64,000 nucleotides of DNA, taken from positions 124,535 through 188,534 of the forward strand of contig MU404106.1 in assembly GCA_022695795.1 (NCBI GenBank), in the 5' to 3' direction. The notes below the pieces were generated by a model. That model saw only the letters and a program-made list of their open reading frames with translations. It was not told the DNA's origin and made no database searches. Shown here in pieces: positions 24,824 through 35,917 of this stretch. The stretch's first letter is position 1; each line of letters starts with the position of its first letter. The stretch comes from Biscogniauxia marginata (taxonomy: Eukaryota > Ascomycota > Sordariomycetes > Xylariales > Xylariaceae). The translations under genes were made by a program, and so were the position numbers.

Positions 24824-24894
24824 CATAGGCATATGACGAAGGACACTCCCATTGGCGAGAGTGCCAACCGGCTGGCTACCGGTGGGAGCCTATG
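24824..24894. other. 71-nt nested inverted-repeat element (possible structured RNA or mobile-element relic)
   Basis: The outer arms CATAGGC (24824-24830) and GCCTATG (24888-24894) are perfect complements. Inside them CTCCC pairs with GGGAG, ACCGG pairs with CCGGT, and an ATTGG/CCAA pair is also possible, so the region could fold into a branched structure. It is not a recognised RNA family; the palindrome ATAGGCCTAT lies about 20 nt downstream. Confidence 0.3.
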
Positions 24895-26148
24895 ACACTT
24901 AGGGGACGGTTATAGGCCTATCCGTATAAGCATGATTCGCCCATCAACATATGAATGTTGAGTGGGCTGGAGTGGCCATGCCTACGTGTTACTGCTGTGT
25001 GCTATGTTATCATGTGAAGTCTAGAACATGCGCTGTAGGGGGAAACTCGTCTTAGCCGTCGGAAGCTAGATTTGCATGAAGCATTGATCCTCAACGCATC
25101 AATACTGTGTGTACGTAAACTACCTCATATCGGATATCCGTACAGTAGCTTGTTAGCCTATCTACGGTTTGGGTTCAAGCCAGTGTTACGGATATTTGAC
25201 GATGACTTTGGCGTCCCCCAGAAATAAATATCTGCATGAAGCAAAACTGATAATAATATACTAGCAACCTACAGGTAACAGCTAGATGGTTCAGGGCGGG
25301 AGTCTAGTGTATTATGGGACGAATTAATGTTGTTCCCGTCAAGGCCGTAAAGGGTTATATTGCGCGGACCGCAGTGCAAAATGCCAGCAGGCCAATAGGG
25401 GGAGGCCGATGGCAGGTCGGCCTCGAGGCTCGTTCAGCATCAACAAACCAGAGGCTAGCAGGGTGTACAAGCAGCGGGGCGTGCTAGGGGCGGGGCGGGT
25501 GCTGTAGGTGCTGGGGGGGTAGAGATTACATACGGTTTAGTGGCTCTAGAATCAGGGGCCAATCAATGGTGGCATATGATTTGGTTGCAAGGGCGCGCCA
25601 AATGCATGCGATCTTCAACCACTCCTCCACTCCCATTCCCCTCCTCGCTGCCGAGAAGGGCAACACCTGAGCTCATCCGCCTTTAAGACCCTTCCTTTTC
25701 TCCAGACCCAGACCCAGGTTCCGACCCAGATTTCCTTCTCATTCACCGACTTGGACCAGCCAAGCCCGTCTACTTCACCGTCCCTCTTTCTCACCCTCTC
25801 TCCCTTGTCTGTCTACCCGTCCTTACTTACCCAGGGTGCTTCGAATGCCATCGTATACCGCAGCGGCAGATGGGACTCGACAACTCTCGCGCCCTATAAC
25901 TACCTAATTAGCACCGTCGCGACGAAGCGAGAGGGATACCTAGATAGATAGTACTCACCTAGTGTGCTTGTCCCTACCTACTACACCTTATTGGTCCCCG
26001 TCCTCGTGCTCGTTCCGGCACCATCACCACGGCCACCCAATTCTCCCAAACCCCAAACTCGACATCGCCGTATCCCGAGGGACGGCCCAAATAGGCAGAC
26101 CGCTAAGCGACCCTTGTACGACTGGGAGTTTGTGTCCTGCATCTGCCC

Positions 26149-26220
26149 ATGAACGAACGGCCAGATTCAACCCACCTTCCGCTTACCTGTGACCAGTTGC
26201 ACAACGGGACGAACCCGTGA
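26149..26220 (+). other. Upstream ORF (23 codons) in the leader of the basic proline-rich gene
   Basis: An ATG at 26149 opens a 23-codon frame ending in TGA at 26218-26220, about 220 nt before the main start codon. It will only matter if transcription starts upstream of it and it is not spliced out; neither can be seen here. Confidence 0.3.
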
Positions 26221-26439
26221 TTAAATAAATAATCTATTTCGCCTCCCTCACCGCGTCGTCTTATTGCCTTCTGAAACCTGCATTCCAGCGTCGCCGTCAC
26301 CAATACTGCCGCTACGCCTCCCGGTTGAACCCGGCATTCGGCTACTGTGACGCGATAGTGTGTCACCTCCAAATAAATATACCCTCGTCCCCCGTGCACC
26401 TGGATCCAAGATAGCACCCGGCTGTCTTCCGCATTCAAG

Positions 26440-27399
26440 ATGGAACCTGTCCCCGAGACCGAGAGAATGGAGGAGTTCCGATCCTCGCCTCTGCCCACAT
26501 TACGCTTACATCAACCGACTGCTGTTATCCCGACCCTGGACTTGAACCGCAAACCTGCCAACCTACGTCGATCGACCGAGCCTACATCGCCAAGCTCACC
26601 ACTGTGGCCGACCGCAGCTTCTCTACCATACAGGCCTCGAACTACCTCGCCTCTGTCTGGTTCCCACACTCGATCCAAGTCAGTTGCCAGTCTTGCAACG
26701 CCCACCATGGGCCGCACGCGATCTATGCCGGGTGTCGACGGCGCCGGCCGTATTCTCTACCCCCCTCTCGTTCGTCCTGCCAGTCCATCAGGTTCCCCCA
26801 GCAGGCATCGAATGCCACGAAAGCCCGTAGACGACGTCTTCCCACCCACTTCGCCTGTTCGATCTTCTGTATTAGACGGCGAGAGGAGATTAGCCGAGCT
26901 GAATAATTCCCCAGCCACCGGTCCTACGTCCGCAAGTAGTATTTCTCACAGGCGGACAACATCTCCCCTGCGGCATCCAACATACTCTACAGTTGGTACC
27001 AATTCCACACCGGGGACCCCGTCTTCGGTGGCATCATCACCGACCTACAGGTTTGAGGGTTCATCAAGTAGTTACTACTTTCCTTCATATCATACGTCTT
27101 CCTCTGTTTCATCAACACCAAGTTCAGTGAGATCGCGAAGTCCTAGTATTTCCAGTCTAGAGACTATACCTGATTCGCCGGATGCGGAGGAAGCTGCTTT
27201 AGAGGCCGACAGGATTGCCCAGCTCAAGGCGGATGCAGATGCAGTGGAGGGCGGTGATGCCAAGGGCCGAAGCAGCCTTGACGCGCCAATTCGCGGTAGG
27301 ACCCTAGGTATTAACTCCAGAGACAAGCGCAAGCGGTGGAGTGTCTGCGGGGCCGAACGACGCGGCGACCTCGACCTAGAGACGATATGGGAAGATTAA
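26440..27399 (+). CDS. Basic proline-rich fungal protein, function unknown
   Basis: A single-exon gene of 319 codons. Most of the protein is Ser/Thr/Pro-rich with many SP, TP and RS motifs (for example RTRSMPG, RRTTSPLRHP), predicted to be disordered. Its distinctive part is the C-terminus: a short Ala/Glu helix (PDAEEAALEADRIAQLKADA) followed by a charged block KRKRWSVCGAERRGDLDLE and the ending TIWED, which looks like the conserved core of a fungal-only family. There is no signal peptide or membrane segment. The start was chosen as the first ATG after the CT-rich leader; a second ATG lies 27 nt further in. No function is proposed. Confidence 0.8.
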   Translation: MEPVPETERMEEFRSSPLPTLRLHQPTAVIPTLDLNRKPANLRRSTEPTSPSSPLWPTAASLPYRPRTTSPLSGSHTRSKSVASLATPTMGRTRSMPGVDGAGRILYPPLVRPASPSGSPSRHRMPRKPVDDVFPPTSPVRSSVLDGERRLAELNNSPATGPTSASSISHRRTTSPLRHPTYSTVGTNSTPGTPSSVASSPTYRFEGSSSSYYFPSYHTSSSVSSTPSSVRSRSPSISSLETIPDSPDAEEAALEADRIAQLKADADAVEGGDAKGRSSLDAPIRGRTLGINSRDKRKRWSVCGAERRGDLDLETIWED

Positions 27400-28362
27400 G
27401 CGCTGCACGTGGCCAGCGCAGCCGGACGAGGACTGTGGCCATCATGAGTGGGATGTAAGCATGAGGGCGGTTTCTATTGATTACGGCAGGCATATTTGAT
27501 TTGGGTCAACGGAGTACAGAGAGGGGGCGTTTTTGCAAAGGCTGCTTTGATACCCTGTTGCATGCATTCCATCAGACACACAAACACACACACATAAGAC
27601 AGGCATCACGGACATTGGCAAGCATCATCACATTGTGTAGAGCATGGAACTCTTTGTTTGTTGGGGAAGGAGGACCCGAATACCAGGGGAGGTAAGGGTT
27701 CTTGTTTTGTTGGTTGATTCTACCTCCCCACGCGCCGCATGCTATCAGGCGATGAAATACATATGCAAAAACGATCTCGTGAAGCAAAATTTTTGGCTTT
27801 GGGCTTCTTCCGCAAAATATGAGTGAATGTGTGCCGTAAAGCTTTGTAAGGTGGAAGTCATACGCGCTGAACTGATTCCGAAACTATTACCCCTTTTCCC
27901 AGCCGGGAGCTATAGGTAAGACTAGACTGTCCTGATGAATGAGTGGTACATACCTACTAGGTTAGGTGGGTAGTTGACCGGGTGTAGTAGAATCGCTATT
28001 GCTTGAGTGCTCTTTACAAAGATGTAGACATAGAAAAAGTATAGGGTAGTAATCTGAAACAAGGGTAAATCCCTAGAAGGAGGAAAACGGGAGAAAAACT
28101 ACCTAAATCTTAATTCCCTAAATCTTTTTTTTTTTTTTTTAATATTTATCTTTTACTTCATCCAGCCTGCCTGCTTCCTATAGTCACCTTACCTCCTTGG
28201 ATGAGATACCGGGGGGGGGTGTTAGTAGGTGGATGGCCTAGGGTGAGGTTTGGGTAATTTGGCGTTAAATTCAATGGGCGAAGGTGACGAACTGTGGTTT
28301 TGCTTGTATGAGGACGTAAATATAAATGTACATATGCAGGAAGTTTTTCATGCCGAGTTGAA

Positions 28363-28379
28363 ATATATATATATATATA
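28363..28379. repeat. (TA)n microsatellite
   Basis: Seventeen bases of uninterrupted AT alternation in the intergenic region. Confidence 0.8.
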
Positions 28380-28684
28380 GGTATATGATTAATTGCACAC
28401 ATATGCTTGATTATCAAGTAGCTTTAAGTTTAGCAGGGCGAGGGCGAGAAGTTAATGTTTATATGTTGAGATGTTGTTCTATACCGGTTACGCAGTTTGA
28501 ATTTATAATAAAAGCCAGGTCGTGTTAGTCTTCGTATCATAAGGTATATTGAAGGTGTGTAGGTAACGGTACAGAATCAACACCAGGGGCCAGACAGCCT
28601 CGCGGGGAACATTAGTATAACCTATATACCCGAATAATACGCAGATTTCTCAACAGCCGGCAGCCGGATCGGGTCCGCAGCTCC

Positions 28685-28757
28685 AAGAGAGTGGCTCACC
28701 TGGTAACGGTGCCTCAGAAACGACCGGATTACCCTGGGTTCGAACCCGGGCACGAGT
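28685..28757 (+). pseudogene. tRNA-like relic with intact A and B boxes
   Basis: TGGCTCACCTGG at 28692-28703 matches the pol III A-box consensus with one mismatch, and GGTTCGAACCC about 46 nt downstream is a perfect B box. The spacing is right for a tRNA. The D-stem is partly pairable and the T-arm has a six-base loop, but the acceptor and anticodon stems do not fold. A tRNA pseudogene or tRNA-derived SINE head is more likely than a working tRNA. Confidence 0.35.
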
Positions 28758-29119
28758 GCCCATGAACCACACCAAATAGGGCCCGCAGTCCCCGGAAGGG
28801 TTCCGGAAGGGGTGTCGCAAACTAAGTACCTATAGGGGGCGCAGTAGCTACAGACGCTGAAAAAAGATCTGTAAGCTGGGCCTAGAAGACCGACGACGGG
28901 GACTGGGGGGCCGTAGTTAGGTTTTCTTTTTAATATATTTTATTTCTCCCTCCCAGAGCAGATAGGACATACGTATACTTGAAAATAAATACGTATCATT
29001 CTAGCACCAGCAGCAGCATATGATATATATGGTCACAATATATCGAGAAATAGATATTAACCCAACTAAGCACAGAATATATTTAGCCATATTTGAACCC
29101 TAGGGAAACAAATGCTAGT

Positions 29120-30406
29120 CTAATCGAACGGTATTCTGCGTAACGAGTCTCTGGCACCACTCTTCTTCGCCGCCTGGGCGGCCGCAAGGGCGCTGGGCAC
29201 CTTGATACCGCAGCAGTCGCCCCAGCTATTTGCCTGATGCACATGCTTGAAACCGTCGTGGTCCACCACGATGGCCCCGCCCTCGGCCTCGTCCTCCTCG
29301 TTCGCGACGCCGACTTCGGCCTCGGTGCTCATCCCTTCCACGGCGGGCACCAGGGAGCCGAAGAGGAAGTGCTGCATGACGGGAAGCTTCCGCAGGACCT
29401 CGGCGATGAACATTCGCTTCATGCCGCCCTCGACCTTGGCCCAGTTCTTCGCCGACGAGATGTCGTCCAGCATCGGGCTATGCCAGCGCAGGCCTTTGAC
29501 CGTCTTGGTACTGTTGACGAAGTCCACCTGGCCCAAGTACATGTAGTCGTGGCCGAACTCCTCGATAGTGAGTTCCTGGTGTATGGCCAACGGCGTGATG
29601 AAGGGGTGGTGGAGGAGCTGGCTAGCGCCGAAGAGAAACGGTAGGAACTGGTAGTCGTCCAGACCCCAGACGCCGTGCGACCCGGCGGGTTCGAGGTAGT
29701 ACGTAGACTGGATCGCGCGCATAAGTTGCAGGTAGCGGATGAAGACCTTCAAGACCAAGGGCTTGAAGTCGGACCTGTCGATGATCCGCAGTTGGTATAG
29801 GCATAGTAGCCATATCATGAAGTTGAGCTCATGGCCTGAGCCGTAGTCTATTCGCGTCCTGTTCCCAAAGGACTGGTTAAGATAGGTTTCCACCTCGGCG
29901 ATGGCCTCATCGGAGGACAGGCCGAGTTTCCTATGCCAAGAAGGGCTTACGGCCTTGGCCTTATCGAGAAATGTGCGGAATACTTTGTTTCCGAACCGTG
30001 ACCCTTCGGCGTCCTCCGGTGGCGTGCTCTGGACTAAGGCCTCGGCATCGTCAAGAATGGCGAGGATGGACCTGACAGACGGACTACAGTTATCGTCCTT
30101 GACGGCGGAATTGGGTGTGTCTATGACGGCATCCGACAGGCCGAAGATGAAGGCTACGATGAGACTGTAGGTTGGCGACGATAGGAAGAGCTCGTGGTCT
30201 CTGGGAGACAGGATCCGCCGGGAGGGTATTTGAAAGGTCAACGACGATGTGTCCGGTGGCGGGGGCAGAGCCGGAGTTTCAGGTAGTGGTAACGGGTTTG
30301 AAGGTGCAGGCCGTCGCCGACGAGGCTCTAGCTTGGGTATCCTATCCTTCAAGTTAGGGATCGTCGGAGTAGGTTGTTGCTGTTGCGTAGCCATATTCTC
30401 TGGCAT
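29120..30406 (-). CDS. RRD1: Serine/threonine-protein phosphatase 2A activator 1 (PTPA, Rrd1-type)
   Basis: PTPA proteins are peptidyl-prolyl isomerase-like activators that help load metal into the PP2A catalytic subunit. The single exon encodes 428 aa. After a proline-rich N-terminus (about 1-55) comes the PTPA fold: RRILSPRDHELFLSSPTY, SRFGNKVFRTFL, RIDYGSGHELNFMIWLLCL, GSHGVWGLDDYQFLPFLFG, EEFGHDYMYLGQV and VKGLRWHSPMLDDIS. The C-terminal tail WGDCCGIKVPSALAAAQ ending in RRIPFD points to the Rrd1 rather than Rrd2 branch. Two in-frame ATGs lie at the start (codons 1 and 5); the first was used. The start codon faces RRP46 across a 512-bp divergent spacer. Third-position GC is high. Confidence 0.95.
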   Translation of the reverse strand: MPENMATQQQQPTPTIPNLKDRIPKLEPRRRRPAPSNPLPLPETPALPPPPDTSSLTFQIPSRRILSPRDHELFLSSPTYSLIVAFIFGLSDAVIDTPNSAVKDDNCSPSVRSILAILDDAEALVQSTPPEDAEGSRFGNKVFRTFLDKAKAVSPSWHRKLGLSSDEAIAEVETYLNQSFGNRTRIDYGSGHELNFMIWLLCLYQLRIIDRSDFKPLVLKVFIRYLQLMRAIQSTYYLEPAGSHGVWGLDDYQFLPFLFGASQLLHHPFITPLAIHQELTIEEFGHDYMYLGQVDFVNSTKTVKGLRWHSPMLDDISSAKNWAKVEGGMKRMFIAEVLRKLPVMQHFLFGSLVPAVEGMSTEAEVGVANEEDEAEGGAIVVDHDGFKHVHQANSWGDCCGIKVPSALAAAQAAKKSGARDSLRRIPFD

Positions 30407-30918
30407 GATTTAACACCTGTCTTGTGGTTTATGCGTGATCGTAGCCACGGCTTAGTGGGATGGGCAAATAAACCCCTGTCAAAGTATGACTGCTCATAAA
30501 ATGAGCAGAAAATAGCAAATCTTGACAGGGAAGTGAAGAAGTAAAGACACGTCTTGAAAGGGTTGAAGGTGAAGGGATGAGGCTCGAAGCTACCGACCCA
30601 CCCGGCTGGGGATGTTATGCAACTTAAGGTTATGTGGCAGCGGCACCCTGACGTTGTACCTAGGTGGGGCTGACACTTGCACTAGGTAGCGGCTGACTAA
30701 ATGGCGGGGTATCCTTCATTTGTTAGGTAATTACGTGTATCTTAATGTGCAAGTGCAGACACTAACTCGCCCTAGATAACCTACTAAGTGCATATTTACT
30801 AACCTAACCAAAGCTTCGAGTTGGGCAGAGAGAAAAAAATAATATCGGCGACTCCATCAACAATCGTCTTCCCTCACCGAAAAGCCCAACAGCTCAAGCG
30901 ATCGCTTGCCGGATAAAG
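30407..30918. promoter_or_regulatory. Shared divergent promoter region of RRD1 and RRP46
   Basis: 512 bp separate two outward-facing start codons, so both promoters must lie here or overlap the genes. The sequence contains several TAGGTA/ACCTAA words. No canonical TATA position can be assigned with confidence. Confidence 0.45.
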
Positions 30919-31805
30919 ATGACGGTAGACACAGAGCCCGAGGCTCTGTTATCCCATCTTCAAAAGGCAGATGGCTCTGCTACCTTTTCCTATGCCGGCT
31001 ATACTGTCATCGGGGCGGTCAATGGACCCATCGAGGTGCAAAGAAGGGACGAGCTCCCCGAAGAGGCTGCTATCGATGTGATCGTACGACCAGTCGCAGG
31101 AGTAGGCGGTATGAAGTCAAACTGAAACTCGTTCGATTTTGACATCAGCTCACCATGATTGCTTCCTAGGCACGAGAGAGCGACACCTCGAGTCATTAAT
31201 ACAGTCTACCCTCCGCCAAATCATTCTCGTCAACAATTTCCCACGAACTCTCATCCAGGTCATCTTACAAGTCACCGTTGCGCCAGAGAACGAATATGTA
31301 AATACAAAGGTTACGCAGGCTAGCTCGGTGAGGAACACCCATCCTACCTGTTGAAAAGGACACGGAAGAACTAACCAGGCACTCGATACACCAGAATCTC
31401 CCTATTCTGCCCGCCTTGCTGCAAACGGCAATCCTATCTTTACTCTCAGCTGCGCTACCGCTGACAGCAACATTAACATCCACCGCTCTGGCCATAGTAC
31501 CGGAACAGGGAGCGCCGAAGATCATTGTAAATCCTACTGCACGAGAAGTCGAACAGTCGCAGTCATTTCACGTCTTCGTCTTCACTTCACACAACGAGTT
31601 AATACTCGTGGAAAGTGAAGGGAACTTCACCATGAAGGAGTGGGATGATGTCTTCGCTACTGCTTACAGTCGGTGCTGCCCGCCCACCACGAGTAACGAC
31701 GGTGATGCTTTGATGGATGACCATGTGCCTGCTGGTTCAGACTTGAAGCATTTCACCCGATCTACCATGGAGCAAAAGATAGCCGCAGATTTGTACTGGA
31801 AGTGA
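30919..31805 (+). CDS. RRP46: Exosome core subunit Rrp46 (RNase PH-like ring protein)
   Basis: Rrp46 is one of six RNase PH-like subunits of the nine-membered RNA exosome core ring in nucleus and cytoplasm; the eukaryotic subunit is catalytically inactive and acts structurally. Three exons, 30919-31108, 31170-31327 and 31395-31805, join in frame to 252 aa. Residues 18-60 contain the ADGSATF, GYTVIGAVNGPIEVQRRDELP and VRPVAGVGG blocks typical of fungal Rrp46, followed by TRERHLESLIQSTLRQII. The second half carries NLPILPALLQTAILSLLSA and the hydrophobic LTATLTST segment. The intron 2 acceptor was placed at CCAG (31391-31394) because the CAG nine bases upstream would break the frame. Donors are GTATGA and GTGAGG. 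Confidence 0.92.
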
Positions 31806-34028
31806 AACTCAATAGGTTCCTACCACTGGATGCTCAACCATAGGACTGCGATCCAAGCATCGTTCTCTTGACACAACTGACCACTACCGAAGGAACTGAT
31901 TCTCGACATGTGGCGCAACTGAGAGCGAGCGATATATAACATCACTTTGCATGGGACAGACACAGCCGAGAAATACATCCGTCGGGATCTCATACTAGGT
32001 AGTTGTGGATCATTCTGCAGATGCGTAAGGTCCTTGTTACCTATGTGCTCACTATATTGGCGGCCACGCACTAGCTTTGCGAATGATCGGGTAGATCGGC
32101 ACTACCCATGGTGAACAGCGCATCTGCGCTACCCTACGCCTGTGGGCTTGTTCCAGAACCACGTTTGGAGTTACCATTGTGGGCTGAGGCGGTGTTTCAT
32201 CCCATTCCCATAGAAGATCACGACCCCGAGAGCAACACAAAACCTTTCCATCAAATTAAGACTGCGGAGGATTCTTATCTGTGATTGACCACAGGGTCAT
32301 GGAAGCGGGCGGCAGCTTACCACTCTTACGAAGGCGCTAGGAAATGCCGAAGCCGATAAGACTGTTCTCTCGGCCTCGAACTCTGAAGATATCAAATGAA
32401 GAAGTCATACCGGCAGAACAGCGGCTAGTACAGAGTAGTGAAGAATCAAAATGGAGTTAACTCCTGCCGCGCGGTTTCGGGACGTGTGATCATCACTAGG
32501 TGCATTGTTTTGATATACGGGATTCCAGACATAGGATTCGTTATCAAGATAGGCCCTAAAACGCCGAAGAATCATGCAGCAGGGTGATGTGAAGCTGAAA
32601 ACCCCATAGGAGGCCCAAAGAGAGGAGCGCCCATGTTTGCATGGAAATTCTGATGCAAGCGAGCTAGAAAGTTGGTGCAACCCCCCTGTTGAAGACCTGT
32701 GGTGAAACGAGATGACCATTCCCCTTAAGCCTCTCTCGCCTACACGCCCCTGTTCCAGAGCGCAAGCGTGAGACTCGGAGACGAGAAAACTCACAAGGTG
32801 CAGGGGAGACAAGGAGAAGGATACAACTGTTGCGGTGGGTCAAACTGCGATACCAATTGTTGTTATCATGCTTGACGGGCCGGCCACCTCTTATCGACGG
32901 TGCCGAAAGGCTCGAGTTGTGAGAGAGAGAAAGATTGAATGCTCCTCGTCCAGACTCTAAGGAGCCCCACCAGGGGTGTTGCTCCACCAGCTTAAGCTCC
33001 CGCTCCCGCTTCGAGCTCAGCTTAGCTCCGTCTAGCTCGAAGGATAAACTAATAAGAGAGAGTGGCGGGCACGCGGAATCATGCTCTCGATGACTTGACT
33101 CGACTCGATCTCTAGGGATATCGGTCTTGTCATCGTAGGCTTCTTGTCTAAACCTGTCTCCTCATTCTTTACAGCAGAGCTCTGGTAGTTCTTGCAATTA
33201 CCTCGTCTTTGCATTATTTCGCCGTACATAATAGGTGCTTTCTTCTTAATTCACCGTCGCTACTTATTTATATGCAACTTCCTTTTACCAGGCACCTCTG
33301 CTATTTCGGCTTGAGCTTGTTTAGATCAGCTCGCTGTTCTGGTTACTTTCACTTCTAATAGAATACCGTCTTTACGAAAATTCTCATCTTCGCCACCTGA
33401 ATCTTTCGAGCCCAACCACACCACACCACACCATACATCACTCAACGATAATATATATGTTATAATTGCTCCATATATCATCTCGAAGCTGCCCAGGCCA
33501 GACCACTAGATTTCTTCCTCCGAATATCGAGCCGGTTCTCGCGTTGCCTGCAGGTCCACCACTTATTAATCACATTACGCTGCTTAACAAATCACCTCCC
33601 GAACGTGTTGTGGTTTGCGTCGGTAGATTAGTGCGTACCGTTGTCTATTCCGGTTACGAGAGAAGTTTTGAGTTGGTATACGAGATTTGTCTGTTTTCTG
33701 TAAGTTGCTCAGGTCGTGATTAATCAGCTATAGTGGATTTGAGTTGGGGCCATGAACGGCCTCTAACTCGGCCCCGACGCCCCTTCTACCCGTCTCCCAT
33801 GTCCCCATCTCCCATCTCCCATCTATTGTTGTTCCTGCAAGGGCCAGGTGGTCGTATGCATAACCACTATTGTTGGTACTCGGGAAAGCACAGCTAACGA
33901 ATTTCGTGTTACTAGTTGGACCAAGCGCCTGGGTTTTCTTCAATAAGATCCGGCAATTTCGGAGTTTAGAGCGTGACCGATCGGTGCTTTGTTCTGACCC
34001 GTAGAACCCGCCTTACCTTCCACGGACA
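31806..34028. other. 2.2-kb gene-free region and NAD-kinase leader
   Basis: No coding region is supported on either strand; all open frames are short and without motifs. A CACAC-rich tract lies at about 33415-33433, and a CTCCCAT repeat at about 33793-33826. The last several hundred bases are the probable promoter and leader of the NAD-kinase gene. Confidence 0.5.
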
Positions 34029-35917
34029 ATGGCTGATTTAGGTCTGGCGTCGCCTACAGCGATGGAGGTCCACCCTGCACTCAGCGAAAACAGGAATAAT
34101 TCTGTCGCCGACGGCGCATCTGCTGTCGTTCCTTCAGCGCCCTCTCCGCAGAGCCCCGAGTCTTCCTCGCCTCCCACCTCTTCGTCGGACTTAACGCATT
34201 CCTCTTCGGTTCTCCCTCCTTTGTCTCACCATGCCAACCACGATTCACCATATTCGTCAGAGTCTGCCATTAAAGGCGTGACGGGCCCCGGTTCCTCTGC
34301 CTCGCAGAACCCTCTGCCTCAGTCGTATGGTCATCGCAAGGGTGCTCTTTCTACCGAGTCTGTTCCCCGACAGACTATTATGAAAGCATTGGCTTCTGTC
34401 GCCCGGAGTAATAAGCCCGAATCACTCTCATTGAACAGCATGCTGTCCGCTCATTCCGCCATCGACAAGCGACCGTCTGCCACCTCTGCCACCTCGTCCC
34501 AGCAACTCACTGAAGCCCTTTCCGAACTTGCCCACCGGACCATGACGCCCACCACCGCCTTCCCCTCTCTGCAGTCGCCCTGCTTCTACCACAACCGATT
34601 TGATGATGCCGTCGATATCGAAAGGGTTCTCGAGGAGATCAAAAACGACGACTGGATGTCGCACTCTAGGCTCGTCCAAACTGCTACTGGAGTCCGAGAG
34701 GTGTCGAAACAACTTCAGCGCCGGCCTATTCGGCGGGCTGTGCGCAATGTTATGATCGTTACCAAAGCCCGCGATAATGAGCTAGTCTTTCTGACTCGGG
34801 AACTGGCCACGTGGCTGCTTCGAACCCCTCGTAACGGCTCAGATATTGGCGTCAACGTCTATGTCGATGCTAAATTGCGCAATTCCAAGCGCTTCGGAGC
34901 CGTTAGCATAGTTGACGAGGACACCCGGTTTCAGTCGAAGCTTCGGTATTGGACACCCGACTTGTGCTGGAGTCAGCCCGAGAAGTTTGATCTCGTCTTG
35001 ACTCTCGGCGGCGATGGCACTGTCTTGTTCACGTCCTGGTTATTCCAGAGGATCGTCCCGCCGGTTCTCTCCTTCAGCTTGGGTAGTCTTGGTTTCTTAA
35101 CAAACTTCGAATTCGAGAAGTACAAGCAACATCTGAATCTGATAATGGGCGATGAAGGCATGCGCGTGAACTTGCGCATGCGGTTCACTTGCACGGTCTA
35201 TCGCAACGGGGCGTCGGGTCAGGAAATGGAAGAGGGGGAACAGTTTGAGGTGCTCAACGAACTCGTCATTGATCGTGGCCCTTCGCCATATGTTTCTAAC
35301 CTCGAGCTATATGGTGACAATGAGCTCTTGACGGTAATCCAGGCGGATGGTGTTATCTTCTCCACACCGACAGGTTCGTACTTATCGTCATTCAATACAG
35401 AGCTAGCTTATATACTAATTACTCAACAGGATCGACGGCCTATTCGCTTTCAGCCGGTGGATCCCTCGTCCACCCCGACATACCCGCCATCCTCCTTACC
35501 CCCATCTGCCCGCACACTTTATCCTTTCGCCCGATGGTGCTTAGTGACACCATGCTGCTCCGCGTTTCAATCCCACGCAACTCGCGCGCCACTGCGTACT
35601 GTGCCTTTGATGGCAAAGGAAGGGTAGAATTGAAGCAAGGTGATCATGTTACCATCACAGCCTCGCAGTACCCGTTCCCTACGGTCATGCGTACGGGTAC
35701 CGAGTGGTTCGATAGTGTTTCTCGCACCCTGCAGTGGAACACTCGGGCTGCTACCCAGAAAGGCTTTGAGAGCAAAATATCCAGCTCGGCCTCCTCCTCC
35801 AAGGGGGATGACGAGCCCGAATGGGACATCGACACCGATTCCGCTTACTATGCGAGCGAAGATGGCAGCACCAGTGCTAGCCCGTTACGAAGACAGATGA
35901 GCTTGTTAGGCATGTAG
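34029..35917 (+). CDS. NAD(+) kinase (ATP-NAD kinase family, Utr1-like)
   Basis: NAD kinase phosphorylates NAD to NADP and thereby sets the NADPH pool. Exons 34029-35373 and 35430-35917 join in frame to 610 aa. A long Ser/Pro-rich N-terminus (about 1-185) precedes the catalytic domain, as in cytosolic fungal Utr1-type enzymes, with no obvious mitochondrial presequence. The catalytic GGDGT motif is at 327-331 in DLVLTLGGDGTVLF. SFSLGSLGFLTNFEF, the NELVIDRGPSPY block and the TPTGSTAYSLSAGG motif follow, the last one restored exactly by splicing. The tail after about residue 550 is acidic and Ser-rich. The 56-nt intron has a GTTCGT donor and a CTAATT branch; without it the frame would give a mis-sense tail lacking the STAYS motif. 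Whether it is the Utr1 or Yef1 orthologue cannot be settled here. Confidence 0.93.

Larger units (their letters stand above)
23111..26439. other. 3.3-kb gene-free region
   Basis: No coding region is supported. It contains a TCTTC repeat near 23870-23890, a nested inverted-repeat element at 24824-24894 and repeated GTACC/TACC words near 24400-24420. From about 25,620 the plus strand is C/T-rich, which probably marks the promoter and leader of the gene at 26,440. I see no transposon ends. Confidence 0.5.
27400..29119. other. Intergenic between convergent genes
   Basis: About 1.7 kb between the stop of the basic proline-rich gene and the stop of RRD1. It holds a CA-rich run near 27580-27596, a poly-T run (about 28125-28140), a (TA)n tract at 28363-28379 and a tRNA-like sequence at 28685-28757. 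No coding region is supported. Confidence 0.55.

Noticed and set aside
32405..32987. Two overlapping minus-strand frames between RRP46 and the NAD-kinase gene.
   Set aside because: No motif, no splice support and random-looking composition.
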